Shown in pieces: positions 35,000 through 44,051 of a DNA stretch of 64,000 bases. The notes beneath the pieces were generated by a model. That model ran no database searches and was not told the DNA's origin. It was given only the letters and a program-made list of their open reading frames with translations. Origin of the DNA: Aminiphilus circumscriptus DSM 16581. Its GTDB lineage: Bacteria; Synergistota; Synergistia; Synergistales; Aminiphilaceae. The stretch is from NCBI RefSeq assembly GCF_000526375.1, contig NZ_JAFY01000002.1, positions 248,001 to 312,000 on the forward strand, in the 5' to 3' direction. The stretch's first letter is position 1; every line of letters starts with the position of its first letter. Made by a program: the position numbers and the translations under genes.

Positions 35000-36343
35000 T
35001 CAAGCCACGAAGGTTCCCTCCGTAGGTCGCTCGGTTGTTCCGGCGGGTTCCACGATGACCGCCACGCCGTCGGGAAGCACCAGAACGGGAGCGGCGACAC
35101 CCATGCGCGCCTCCGCTCGGGCCATGGCCTCTTCGAGCGTGGCCGCGGGAATCAACCCGAGCGTCCGGGCGTCGGCGAAGTTCTTCTCCTCCGTGACGAG
35201 CACCACGGCATGACGGGAGAGAACCCGGGCCAGCACCTGGGATTCCCACTGATCGGGAAGCGTCTCGTCCCGCTTTCGTGCCCCGATCCGGGCGAGGACG
35301 TCCTCCGGCCCGGAGGCGTTCCGGAACTCTCCCACGAAGCGCTCGCCTCCGTTGCCGTCGCGGCACTCCGCGCACATGACGATCACACCTCCGGGAATGC
35401 AGGCCGCCTCGCCTCCCGTCATGCCCTTCACGGCCTGGTAGATGTTCTGATCCAGCGGATAGCCCCCGTTGGACGTGACCACCACGGGCGCGGGAGCGGC
35501 CGTCACGCTCGCGAGATCGCGCAGGAAGGCACACCCCGCACTGTGCGCCTTCACCCGATGTCCCGCGAAGGCGGCGACCACATGATGGTCCCGGTCGAGC
35601 ACCACGTTGAGGACGAAGGCGAGGCGTGCCGCCTCGCCCGCGAAGAGCATGTCCGTCTGAAGGGGATTGCCTTCCAGGATGCCCGTCCTCGCCTTCGGAT
35701 GGCCGATGAACTCCGCGCAATGGTTTCCCAACACGCAGGAACGGCTTGCGATTCCGGGGAGCACGCTCTTGCATCCCCCGGAGAATCCCGCGAAGAAGTG
35801 GGGTTCGATGAACCCCTCCGCGACAAGAAGATCCGCCTCCGCGGCGATGCGGTTGATCTCGCAGGGACCTCCCGAGGGAAGACGCCCGATGGAGACCATC
35901 TCCTCCTCCACCGTGGCCTCGTGCATCACCACGCGCACGCGCCGGAGCGTCTCCTCGCCAAAACGGGCGACCTGCTCCTCCCGCGTCATGGGGCGATGCG
36001 TCCCCGTTGCGATGAGGAGCGCGATCTCCCCGTCGCCGCAGCCGGACCCCCTCCGGAGTTCCTCCAGAAGCGGCGGCAGGGTGACGCGGCTCGGCAGGGG
36101 GCGCGTGTGATCGCTGGTGATCACCACGATACGCTTTTTTCCCCGGGCGAGTTCCGCGACCCGAGACGACCCGACGGGAGCCTCAAGGGCGCGGCGGACC
36201 AGTTCGCCTCCGGCGGCCTCGGGTCGGAGGTCGTTCACCCGGGAGCGGAGAACCCCGGCGATTCGTTCCTCGGGAAGGATCAGGTCCAGGGAGGACGATC
36301 CATAGGGAATGGGAATGCGTGCGAAAGGTTTTCCGGATTCCAT
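35000..36343 (-). CDS. LarA family (nickel-dependent lactate racemase-like) protein
   Basis: A 447-residue DUF2088 protein. The N-terminal domain opens IPYGSSSLDLILPEERIAGVL. Family motifs include VITSDHTRPLPSR, IATGTHRPMTREEQ, and FAGFSGGCKSVLPGI, whose Lys corresponds to the residue that binds the nickel-pincer cofactor in LarA. A conserved His-containing HEATVEEE segment is also present. Members racemise or epimerise 2-hydroxyacids, and not only lactate. The ATG at 36341-36343 follows GAGG nine bases upstream. No larB, larC or larE is in the window. It stands alone between the CTERM gene and an IS scar. Confidence 0.82.
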   Translation of the reverse strand: MESGKPFARIPIPYGSSSLDLILPEERIAGVLRSRVNDLRPEAAGGELVRRALEAPVGSSRVAELARGKKRIVVITSDHTRPLPSRVTLPPLLEELRRGSGCGDGEIALLIATGTHRPMTREEQVARFGEETLRRVRVVMHEATVEEEMVSIGRLPSGGPCEINRIAAEADLLVAEGFIEPHFFAGFSGGCKSVLPGIASRSCVLGNHCAEFIGHPKARTGILEGNPLQTDMLFAGEAARLAFVLNVVLDRDHHVVAAFAGHRVKAHSAGCAFLRDLASVTAAPAPVVVTSNGGYPLDQNIYQAVKGMTGGEAACIPGGVIVMCAECRDGNGGERFVGEFRNASGPEDVLARIGARKRDETLPDQWESQVLARVLSRHAVVLVTEEKNFADARTLGLIPAATLEEAMARAEARMGVAAPVLVLPDGVAVIVEPAGTTERPTEGTFVA

Positions 36344-36596
36344 GAGCACCCGCCTCTTTCCCCGTCGTTCGGAAAACAGTTTTTCCCCCGTCTTGAGAAG
36401 CAAACCCCCCTACGCACACGATGCCGAAGCAAGTTTCCCGCTTCCCCGAAGCACCTGCGGCACTCTTCGACGCTGTCCGCTCCGGCGGGCACTCCGCCCG
36501 GATTTGCGCGGTAAGCCGCCGTTCCGTCCTTTTGTCCGGCCCTTCTCTCTGCAGCAAGTATAAAACCATGTCATTGTACGTCAACGGCAAAACAGA

Positions 36597-36885
36597 TCGG
36601 GTTCTGGAGGTTTCAACCAGTGGCTACTACGCCTGGCTGAAACGACCGGATTCTCCCCGGAATCAAGAGGAAAAACGGCTCGAACTCGAAATCATAGCGG
36701 CTCATAAAAGAACGGAAGAAACCTACAGTCCAGAACGTCTGCAGAAAGAGCTTGCCTGCCACGGCGTTCACATTGGAGTTCACCGGATCAAACGGATTCG
36801 CAGGAAACTGGGGCTTCGCTGCAAACAGTAGGCTGCTTATAGGCTGCTTAAATGTTTTGGTGTCCGCTATTGACGACCGACCCCA
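36597..36885 (+). mobile_element. internally deleted remnant of the IS3-family element
   Basis: Bases 36597-36828 match the 5' part of OrfB of the complete element (56296-56527). They are joined directly to the right end (GGTGTCCGCTATTGACGACC, ending CCCCA at 36885). The left end and most of the transposase are gone, and the sequence TAGGCTGCTTA is doubled at the junction. The truncated frame (VLEVSTSGYYAWL to CKQ stop) cannot encode an active transposase. 36344-36596 before it contains no supported gene. Confidence 0.85.
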
Positions 36886-36991
36886 CCCCGCACCACAGAC
36901 CGAACACCGGCAACAAACGCACTCCTTTTCAGGAGAGCGACAAGCACCGGATATGACGCGGTGAACGTTGGGTACACCGCCTTGCTCGGCT

Positions 36992-37774
36992 TTATAGTTT
37001 ATTAAGTGCTGCATCCACCGTTTGCTTGACGAGCTTTTTCTTAATCTCCGGATCGGGCTTCTGAATGAATTCAACTGCAGCGAGATCGTCACCTCTCTTG
37101 CGGTTTTGTCTCGGTTCCAACGCTTCGATGAGCAGGGCTTCGAGTGCCGGTATGACGCTTGTGCCAGCGAACGAATCCGGCAGTGCACCGAGCTTCCCCT
37201 CATCAGAAACTGGTAATAGTCCAAACCATGAGAAGCGATCCCATCGCGAGGAAAGTCGATCGAGGGTGTGCTCGTAAAGTCGCCTCCCAAGCGGTCGCTC
37301 TGTGGCTCTACCAACGTAAATCACCTCTCTACCGTCATAGAGGAGGTAAATGCCAATCTGCTTCGAAAAATCGACCGCTTCCGCCCCGATCTGCTGCATT
37401 CCCAGGATTTGCGGGCTGGCGCTCCACTCGATAGCTTCGCGACTCCAGAACATCCCGAACGAGCTTACGACCGCATATTGTTCTTCCTCCGCCTCATCCT
37501 CCGTTGAAACGATCGTTGGCGCATCAGGTGAAATGCCAGCCTTCGCCTTCCACACGTAAAGCCCGCGCCCGATTTTTTGCCAAGGGCATGCGCCGCCCTC
37601 TTTTTTGATGGCGGTAGTTAAATGTGCACTGACAGTCGCCGCAGGCGTCGCACCTAGTTCGGTTCGCAACTCCGCCCCAATAATTTTGTCGGTAAGCTCC
37701 TTGTAGTGCATTGCTCCGGAGGCTCCGCTGAGGACCTTTTCAATTGCTTTACGCCATGTGAGTTGCTTCGTCAC
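36992..37774 (-). CDS. HARE-HTH + GIY-YIG nuclease protein
   Basis: A 260-residue protein. Residues 1-76 (TWRKAIEKVLSGASGAMHYKEL, LGATPAATVSAHLTTAIK, FxxxGRGLYVWK-like ending) match the HARE-HTH winged helix, a DNA-binding module often linked to modified-DNA recognition. Residues 138-230 form a GIY-YIG nuclease: GIYLLYD, VIYVGRATE, the conserved Arg in PLGRRL and the Glu/Asn in EALLIEALEPRQN. The GTG start has GAGGAG eight bases upstream. It lies between an IS3 scar and a recombinase scar and has no chromosomal partner. A modification-dependent restriction enzyme is plausible; activity is unproven. Confidence 0.75.
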   Translation of the reverse strand: MTKQLTWRKAIEKVLSGASGAMHYKELTDKIIGAELRTELGATPAATVSAHLTTAIKKEGGACPWQKIGRGLYVWKAKAGISPDAPTIVSTEDEAEEEQYAVVSSFGMFWSREAIEWSASPQILGMQQIGAEAVDFSKQIGIYLLYDGREVIYVGRATERPLGRRLYEHTLDRLSSRWDRFSWFGLLPVSDEGKLGALPDSFAGTSVIPALEALLIEALEPRQNRKRGDDLAAVEFIQKPDPEIKKKLVKQTVDAALNKL

Positions 37775-37848
37775 GTTTTAGGCTCCTCTCCATGTATAAG
37801 GTAAACCACGGTGGTCTTCACGTCCCTGTGGCCAGGGAGTTCCTAAAC
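37771..37848 (-). pseudogene. C-terminal scrap of a tyrosine recombinase (integron-integrase type)
   Basis: In one frame the minus strand reads V-stop-ELPGHRDVKTTVVYLIHG. It aligns with the end of the IntI-like protein at 51361-52417 ([19 protein letters not shown]), with the Gln codon changed to TAG. At DNA level most of about 55 bases agree. It ends at the start codon of the HARE-HTH/GIY-YIG gene. The rest of the 37775-38125 gap is AT-rich and shows no other gene. Confidence 0.7.
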
Positions 37849-38125
37849 CGTTCGAATTTTAAACCATTTTCAAGCAAATGAGTAGCGAAGAAATGCCAAA
37901 AGCGTGACAGATCGCTTGCTTTATTAGAAGAATTTTAAATAAAATAGAGCAAGTGTGAGCCTCTTGTCAAGCCCAGGCTTTGATTCTGTGACAGATGACG
38001 GACCAGGGATACGTCCACTCCAAAATCCGTCCTTTTCACGCTCTTTGGGGGTCTTCCTCTCGTCCGTTGACAATGCGGGGATACTGCCGCCGCACGCCAC
38101 GGGGCGTGCCTTCCATCCTTTTGCG

Positions 38126-39028
38126 TCAAAAGGACATGGCAGCGACGCCGGAAACGACGAGGCCGATACCGCCGAGAAGGCGTGGAGTCAGGCGCTCACG
38201 GAGCAGCAGCGCTCCGAAGAGAGCGGAGAGGAAAGGTCGTATGGAAACGATGTTCGTGGCGACCACGGCAGAGATGGCCGTGAGGCTTCCCGTGAAGAGC
38301 AGGTTGCCTACGGTGAGGCTCAGTGCTCCGGCGGCCACAGTCCAGAGCACGGCGGAGGCGGGCGCTCCCCGCAATCCGGAGGGCGCGGCGGAACCTGCGC
38401 CGAAACGCCTCTCCCGAAGGAGGAACACGAGCCAGGAAACGCCGGTCACTCCCAGGGCCCGCCACCATTCGATCTCTGCCACGGGAAGAACGTTTGCCGA
38501 CACTTTGCAGGAGACGAGACCCGCAAGCCAGCAGACCATGGCCGCGAAGGCGAAGAACATTCCCGTCCGATTGCGCAGCGCCTCCGTTCCGTCCTCCCGG
38601 GGCGCCACAAGGTAGAGCCCGCCGCCGATGAGCGCCGCCGCGAAGAGAAGGGAGAGATGGAAGGATTCGCCGAGAAAGAGGCACGACACCGGGACGGCGA
38701 GCAGCGGATAGGCGGAGGTCACCGCAGAGGTCACCGCCACTCCGAGGCGGTTCAGGGCCGCGAAGAAGAAGGCGTCTCCCACGACGAGCCACACCACCCC
38801 CCCGGCGATGATGGCAAAAAGCTGCTCTCCCGAGGGAGGGGACAGAAGCGCCCGCGCCCCCTCCGTCATGGCGAGATACAGTCCCGCCGTGGCCAGATAG
38901 CCGATGCAGCGCACCGCATTGATGCCCAACACGGAAAAATGCTCCCCGCTCCGCCGATAGAGCACGGGCGTAAAGGCCCAGATCACCGTAGCGCCCAATG
39001 CCAGCATCCATCCCAGAAATTCCTGCAT
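38126..39028 (-). CDS. DMT superfamily (EamA) transporter
   Basis: A 300-residue protein with ten hydrophobic spans in two EamA repeats. The second begins near residue 155 (GMFFAFAAMVCWLAGLVS). PLLAVPVSCLFLGESF and FLSALFGALLLRERLTP are the typical repeat ends (the LGE and RE motifs). Such proteins are metabolite exporters or importers of many kinds. It is a distant relative of the protein at 44052-44993. The substrate is unknown. Confidence 0.85.
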   Translation of the reverse strand: MQEFLGWMLALGATVIWAFTPVLYRRSGEHFSVLGINAVRCIGYLATAGLYLAMTEGARALLSPPSGEQLFAIIAGGVVWLVVGDAFFFAALNRLGVAVTSAVTSAYPLLAVPVSCLFLGESFHLSLLFAAALIGGGLYLVAPREDGTEALRNRTGMFFAFAAMVCWLAGLVSCKVSANVLPVAEIEWWRALGVTGVSWLVFLLRERRFGAGSAAPSGLRGAPASAVLWTVAAGALSLTVGNLLFTGSLTAISAVVATNIVSIRPFLSALFGALLLRERLTPRLLGGIGLVVSGVAAMSF

Positions 39029-39107
39029 GATCGTTGCCCGCCCTTCGTCTGTACGGAAAGAAACTCCTGCGGCGCTCTTTTCGGCAGGAACGTTTAGGTT
39101 TCCGCCT

Positions 39108-39644
39108 CTATGCGTCGCCGGAGAGATCCTCCGGAGTGATGTCCATGTAGATCACGTCGAAAAACTGCCGCTCCCGTTTCAGGGCCCGCCGGCGGCGGCC
39201 CATCTCGCGGAAGCCCACTCTTTTGTAGGATTCGATGGCCCGGGCGTTGAAAGAATACACCCGGAGCAGCACGTTTTCGAAGTTGAGGTAGTCGAATCCG
39301 TACCGGAGCAAAAGGGTCATCGCCTCGCGGCCGTACCCTCTGGACCAGTACGCCTTGTCCCCGATGAAAATACCCAATTCCGCCGTGCCGTTCAGACGGT
39401 CCGTGTCAAAGAAGCCGCAGACGCCGATCATGGCCTCCGTGGCGAGATCGACGATAGCGTAGTTGTGCTCCCTGCCGATCTTCTCCAGAGCCTCCCGTTC
39501 CGCATCGAGGCCGATGACCGCGGAAACCCTGGAAAGGTTCCGCACCACCTCGAGATCGTTGAGCCAGGCCGTACACTGTTCCGCGTCCTCCACAGAAAGA
39601 GGCGACAGGTAGCACTTGTTTCCCACCAGTTTGCGGAAATGCAT
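39108..39644 (-). CDS. GNAT family N-acetyltransferase (RimJ/RimL-like)
   Basis: A 178-residue GNAT protein. The acetyl-CoA pyrophosphate loop is WSRGYGREAMTLLLRYGF (Q/RxxGxG/A type) near residue 98. VYSFNARAIESYKRVGFREMGRRRRAL is the C-terminal core typical of the RimJ/RimL and SpeG group. A strong GGAG ribosome site precedes the ATG. It may acetylate a protein N-terminus, polyamine or antibiotic; context gives no clue. Confidence 0.85.
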   Translation of the reverse strand: MHFRKLVGNKCYLSPLSVEDAEQCTAWLNDLEVVRNLSRVSAVIGLDAEREALEKIGREHNYAIVDLATEAMIGVCGFFDTDRLNGTAELGIFIGDKAYWSRGYGREAMTLLLRYGFDYLNFENVLLRVYSFNARAIESYKRVGFREMGRRRRALKRERQFFDVIYMDITPEDLSGDA

Positions 39645-39802
39645 GGTTTTCTCCTTTCATTTATTTTTTTGGAGCCTTCCCAAAAACCGGAAACGCTCCC
39701 CCGTAAAAACCGCCCCGCAGGAAGAATCTAACGGGAAAACACGATGGCATGCTCTTATAACGTATCGAAAATCCTGTGCCCCGGAAAGAAGGCGACTTGC
39801 GC

Positions 39803-40663
39803 GTGCGAAAGACAACCCTGTTCCGCACTCTGGTGGAGGGACCGGAAATCCTGGTGCTTCCAGGCGCCCATGACAGTCTCACCGCCCGGGTGATCGAAAA
39901 ATGCGGCTTCAAGGCCCTTACCGCGGGGGGCTACAGTTTCTCCGCCTCCCTCCTCGGAAAGCCCGACATCGGGCTCCTCACCATGACGGAGATGGTACAT
40001 CAGTACCGGAATCTTGTGAACGCCGTGGACATCCCTGTTTTCGCCGACGCGGACACGGGGTACGGAGACGTGCACAACGTGATGCGCGCCGTGCGTAAAT
40101 ACGAGGCAGCCGGCGTGGCAGGGCTCTTCATCGAGGATCAGGTTTTTCCGAAACGTTGCGGCCACATGGCCGGCAAAGCGGTCATTCCCCTGGAGGAGAT
40201 GGTGGCGGAAATCAAGGCGGCCATCGCGGCGCGACAGGACCCGGATCTCGTCATCACGGCCCGCACGAACGCACTGGCGGTGCACGGTTTCGACGACGCC
40301 ATCCGGAGAGGAAAAGCCTACGCCGAGGCGGGAGCGGACATGATTTTCGTCGAGGCGGTAACTTCGGAGGAACAGATGCGGACCGTGAATCGGGAGATCC
40401 TCAAGCCGACCCTGGCGAACATGATCGAGGGAGGAAAGACTCCCCTGAAAACGCCGCAGGAACTCCAGAACCTGGGCTACGCCGTGGTGGTCCATCCCTG
40501 CTCTCTCACCTATGCCGTCGCCGGGGCGGCGATGCGCTGCATGACCGAACTCGCGACCCACGGCACCACCGCGGGCTGCCGGGAGGACATGATGGATTTC
40601 GACGAGTTCTTCCGCTTCATCGGCGCACCGGAGATCCGGGAGCGGGAAAAACGCTTCTTCTGA
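39803..40663 (+). CDS. isocitrate lyase/PEP mutase superfamily lyase
   Basis: A 286-residue TIM-barrel enzyme. ADADTGYGD (metal-binding Asp residues, near 85), EAAGVAGLFIEDQVFPKRCGH (active-site KRCGH with the Cys of true lyases) and ARTNALAVHG are the family signatures. The KxCGH loop favours C-C lyases such as 2-methylisocitrate lyase or 2,3-dimethylmalate lyase over phosphonomutases. The GTG at 39803 is preferred because GAAGG lies about ten bases upstream; an in-frame GTG at 39776 is the alternative. It lies 207 bases upstream of a TRAP transporter, so it may cleave the imported acid. Confidence 0.85.
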   Translation: MRKTTLFRTLVEGPEILVLPGAHDSLTARVIEKCGFKALTAGGYSFSASLLGKPDIGLLTMTEMVHQYRNLVNAVDIPVFADADTGYGDVHNVMRAVRKYEAAGVAGLFIEDQVFPKRCGHMAGKAVIPLEEMVAEIKAAIAARQDPDLVITARTNALAVHGFDDAIRRGKAYAEAGADMIFVEAVTSEEQMRTVNREILKPTLANMIEGGKTPLKTPQELQNLGYAVVVHPCSLTYAVAGAAMRCMTELATHGTTAGCREDMMDFDEFFRFIGAPEIREREKRFF

Positions 40664-40869
40664 CGCCCCGGCGGAGGCGTGTTTCCGCAAAGGGCTCCCC
40701 GACCCTGGGCGGCCCTATCTTCTCAAGCAGCCGATCGGAGGTGGAAAATTTCTGAAATGCGCTTTTCACGACGGCGGTGTTCCTCCGAAAAGACGAAGGC
40801 AACCCCTTCGCCGGAGGAAACCGGACAGACACGGCAGAACAGCCGGACGCTCCCGGAGGTGTTGTTCAA

Positions 40870-41856
40870 ATGAAGGCACGGCATGTTTCGCTTCTTCTCG
40901 CGGTTGCGCTCTTTTCCCTCGTCCTCGTCTCCGGCTCCTTCGCCGCGGAGATCGAACTCAATCTGGGACACGCCGCATCGGTCTCCCACCATTACCACAC
41001 CTCGTCGGAACTCTTCGCGAAACTCGTGGAGGAGGGAACGGGCGGCAAGGTGAAGATCAACATCTTCCCCGCCAACCAGCTCGGCTCCCTTCCGGACATG
41101 ACCGAGTCGGTCCGGCTCGGCACGCAGGACATGGTCCTCACCGCCGCCCCCATCATCGGCAACATCATCCCCGAATTCGAGGCGCTGTATCTTCCGTACC
41201 TCTTCCGGGACTACGCCCACGTGACCGCCTTTGACGGCAGCGATGCGGCGAAGAAGCTGGAGGACATCCTCCAGGAGCACGGCATGGTGCTTCTGGGATG
41301 GTGGGAGAACGGCTTCCGGGTCATCACGAACAACCACAAGCCCATCGTCACCCCCGCCGACATGGCGGGCATGAAGCTCCGCATCGGCGAATCCAAGATG
41401 GCCGTCAACACCTTCACCCTCCTGAACGTGAATCCCACGCCCATCACCATGAGCGAACTCTTCACCGCGCTCCAGCTCGGCACGGTGGACGGCCAGGAGA
41501 ATCCCACCGGAAGAGCACTGAGCGGCAAATACTACGAAGTGCAGAAGTATCTCTCCCTCACGCGCCACCAGCATGTCTACGAGCCGCTGGTGATGAACAA
41601 GGCGAAGTTCGACTCCCTGGCCCCGGAAATCCGGGCGGCCCTGCTCGACGCGGGGAAGAAAGTGGCGGAGATCGACCGGAAGAGCGTCTCCGAGACCGAG
41701 GCGGGCGAGATCGAGGAACTGAAGGCGAAGGGCATGGAGATCAACGAGGTGGATCTTCCCGCCTTTCAGGAGGCCATGCGTCCGCTCTACGACCAGTACG
41801 AAAAGGAGCGGGGCGAAAAGTGGGCCGAACTGGTGCGGATGATCCAGAACCTGTAG
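40870..41856 (+). CDS. dctP: TRAP transporter substrate-binding protein DctP
   Basis: A 328-residue periplasmic binding protein. The signal peptide MKARHVSLLLAVALFSLVLV ends near SFA-AEIEL. Family motifs include GGKVKINIFPANQLGSL, ALYLPYLFRDY, the carboxylate-binding Arg in MAGMKLRIGES and ALQLGTVDGQENP. The ATG at 40870 has GGAGGTG upstream. It delivers its ligand to DctQ and DctM encoded just downstream. The ligand is probably a C4-C6 carboxylate, given the adjacent lyase. Confidence 0.95.
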   Translation: MKARHVSLLLAVALFSLVLVSGSFAAEIELNLGHAASVSHHYHTSSELFAKLVEEGTGGKVKINIFPANQLGSLPDMTESVRLGTQDMVLTAAPIIGNIIPEFEALYLPYLFRDYAHVTAFDGSDAAKKLEDILQEHGMVLLGWWENGFRVITNNHKPIVTPADMAGMKLRIGESKMAVNTFTLLNVNPTPITMSELFTALQLGTVDGQENPTGRALSGKYYEVQKYLSLTRHQHVYEPLVMNKAKFDSLAPEIRAALLDAGKKVAEIDRKSVSETEAGEIEELKAKGMEINEVDLPAFQEAMRPLYDQYEKERGEKWAELVRMIQNL

Positions 41857-41870
41857 CCGCTGTGGTCCTC

Positions 41871-42488
41871 ATGTCCGGCTCACTCCAGCCCTCACACGCA
41901 CCCGGAACATCCGTGCCGCCTTTCCAGTGGCTGCGCCAATTGCAGGCCCTGCTGAACAGGACGACCCGTCTCCTTTTGGTGGCCCTCGTGGCGACCATGT
42001 TCCTCGTGCTGCTCCTCCAGATCGTGTCCCGTTTCGTCCTTTTCTTTCCCATCCCCTGGTCCCAGGAGCTGCTGCAGTATCTCAACATCTGGATGGTCTT
42101 CCTCGGGGCTTCCCTCGCGGTGGCCGAGGGAGCCCACATTCGGATCGACCTGGTCCGGACGGCGATTCCCCGGGCCTGGGGACGCGGGCTCACCCTTCTC
42201 GCCCATGGCGTGAGCCTGCTTCTCGTGAGTGTCGTGGCATGGCAGTCGGGGATTCTGATGACGAAGACGATGCACCAGAGCATCGGTTCCTTTCCCGTTC
42301 CCATGGGGTGGTTCTACCTGAGCGTTCTTCTCGGGTGTTCTCTCATGGGCCTCAACTACGCGGTGCGCATCCTCCTCGTTCTCGCGGGCGTTTCCGCGGA
42401 GGGCGACAGCGGAAGCGCACACGGTCACGCCGCGCCGCCCTGTCCCGCAGCCGACGGGCCCGACCACTCCCCGGGAGGCGCCTCATGA
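41871..42488 (+). CDS. dctQ: TRAP transporter small permease DctQ
   Basis: A 205-residue protein with four membrane spans (LLLVALVATMFLVLLLQIVSRFV; WMVFLGASLAVAEGAHIRIDLV; the other two near residues 110 and 140). PIPWSQELLQYLNIWMVFLG is the family signature. The start at 41871 has a poor ribosome site but lies 14 bases after dctP, so reinitiation is likely. The Pro/His-rich C-terminal tail is longer than usual. The stop overlaps the dctM start by four bases (ATGA). Confidence 0.9.
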   Translation: MSGSLQPSHAPGTSVPPFQWLRQLQALLNRTTRLLLVALVATMFLVLLLQIVSRFVLFFPIPWSQELLQYLNIWMVFLGASLAVAEGAHIRIDLVRTAIPRAWGRGLTLLAHGVSLLLVSVVAWQSGILMTKTMHQSIGSFPVPMGWFYLSVLLGCSLMGLNYAVRILLVLAGVSAEGDSGSAHGHAAPPCPAADGPDHSPGGAS

Positions 42489-43801
42489 GCGGCCTCCTCT
42501 TCGCCTCCTTCGCCGCGCTGCTCTGTCTCTCCGTTCCCATCGCACTCTCCCTGGTGGGCGCCTCTCTTCTGAGCCTCGCCCTGAAGACGCCCATTCCCCT
42601 CTTCATCGTTCCTCAGCGCATGGTGGGGGGGATCAATTCCTTTCCCCTCCTGGCCCTGATCTTCTTCATTCTCGCGGGGAACATCATGACCGAGGGAGGA
42701 GTCTCGAAAAAGCTGGTGACGTTCGCAAATCTCTTCGTGGGCAAGGTCGCGGGCGGATTGGCCATCGTCTCCACGCTGGCGGCGATGTTCTTCGGCGCCA
42801 TTTCAGGCTCCTCCGCCGCGACCACCGCCGCCATCGGGGCCATCATGATCCCCCACATGAAGGACGCGGGATACCGCCCCTCCTTTTCCGCGGCGCTCAT
42901 CGCCAGCTCTGGCCTGCCGGGCCTTCTCATTCCTCCCTGCGGCACCATGATTCTCTACGCCATCATCACCGACGTGTCGATCCTCAAGCGCTTCGTGGGA
43001 GGTATTGTTCCGGGGATTTTTCTCGGCATCTCCCTCATGGCCGTGGAGTACGGAATCTCGAAAAAACGGGGATACCGCACGGAAACCGCCGCCCAGAAGG
43101 CGGTGGACACAACGGAACCGGAGAGCGCCGCCGCGCCACCGGACAAAGGGAAGGCGTTCCGGGACAGCCTTTTCGCCCTCCTTTCGCCGGTGATCATCCT
43201 CGGTGGAATCTACTCCGGCATCTTCACGCCCACGGAAGCCGCGGGCATCGCGGTTCTCTACGGCCTGCTGGTGGGGCGCTTAGTCTACCGGGAGCTTTCC
43301 TGGAGCCGCATCGCCTCGGCCTGCTATAAATCCGCTTTGAGCGGCGCGGTGGTCATGTTCCTCATCGCCGCCGCCTCCATTTTCGCCTGGCTCCTGGCCA
43401 CGAACCAGATTCCCCAGAAGTTCGTGAGCATGGTCACGTCCTTCTCCAGGGACCCCAAAACGGTGCTCCTGCTCATCAACATCACGCTGCTCATCGCCGG
43501 CACCTTCCTGGATAACGTGGCGGCCATCACGCTCCTTACGCCCATCCTCTACCCCCTGATCGTCTCCCTGGGAATCGATCCGGTCTTCTTCGGCGTGCTC
43601 ATGATCACCAACCTTGCCATCGGGCAGGTGACCCCTCCGGTGGGCATGAATCTCTTCGTGGCGGCCAACATCTCCGGTGTTCCCGTGGAGCACATCGCCC
43701 GGGAGGCGATTCCCTTCGTGCTCGTCCTCGTGGCGGACCTGATGGTGCTCACCTACGTTCCGGAACGCATCACCTTTTTGCCGAACCTGCTTCTCAAAGG
43801 A
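42485..43801 (+). CDS. dctM: TRAP transporter large permease DctM, stop codon lost
   Basis: The conserved DctM protein (438 residues, about twelve spans) runs from 42485 to 43798. Signatures include GAISGSSAATTAAIGAIMIP, ASSGLPGLLIPPCGTMILYA, TPTEAAGIAVLYGLLVG and AIGQVTPPVGMNLFVA. Where the family ends (LPNLLLK) the next codon is GGA (43799-43801), one base from TGA, and no in-frame stop occurs until 44716. The open frame passes through an intrinsic terminator (43841-43876) and through the next gene. Transcripts that end at the terminator would have no stop codon. A stop-loss mutation or a sequence error is likely. Confidence 0.88.
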
Positions 43802-43840
43802 CATCCGGGGTGCCTTTCGGCTTCCCCGGCCCTTTCCGTC

Positions 43841-43876
43841 GCGAAACCTTCCACCAGGGAGGTTTCGCGCTTTTTT
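43841..43876 (+). terminator. intrinsic terminator after dctPQM
   Basis: GCGAAACCTTCC pairs with GGGAGGTTTCGC (43841-43852 and 43857-43868, one G-T pair) around ACCA. GC and TTTTTT (43871-43876) follow. It lies inside the open reading frame that continues from dctM. Confidence 0.85.
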
Positions 43877-43918
43877 CCTCGCGGTGAGACATTGGATGCA
43901 CTAAATCGAAGTTGGGAG

Positions 43919-43924
43919 TATAAT
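43919..43924 (+). promoter_or_regulatory. -10 box upstream of the second DMT gene
   Basis: A perfect TATAAT lies 128 bases before the start codon at 44052. No good -35 is visible at 16-18 bases. Confidence 0.4.
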
Positions 43925-44051
43925 GCGCCGGGACTGTACCGACGAGGAGATCCTACCCGGAAGCGCGCCTTCCGTCGCGATGCGTCTTTCGTCCGATACG
44001 TCGCACTTTCCACAGGGAAACGCCATCTTTCGAAAGAAGGTTCGAACATCC

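Noticed and set aside
36897-36973. attC candidate (ACCGAAC...GTTGGGT) beside the GIY-YIG gene
   Set aside because: GTTGGGT is a good core and CACCG/CGGTG plus an inner hairpin can pair. However, the orientation is opposite to the gene and the pairing is weak, so it is not listed as a feature.
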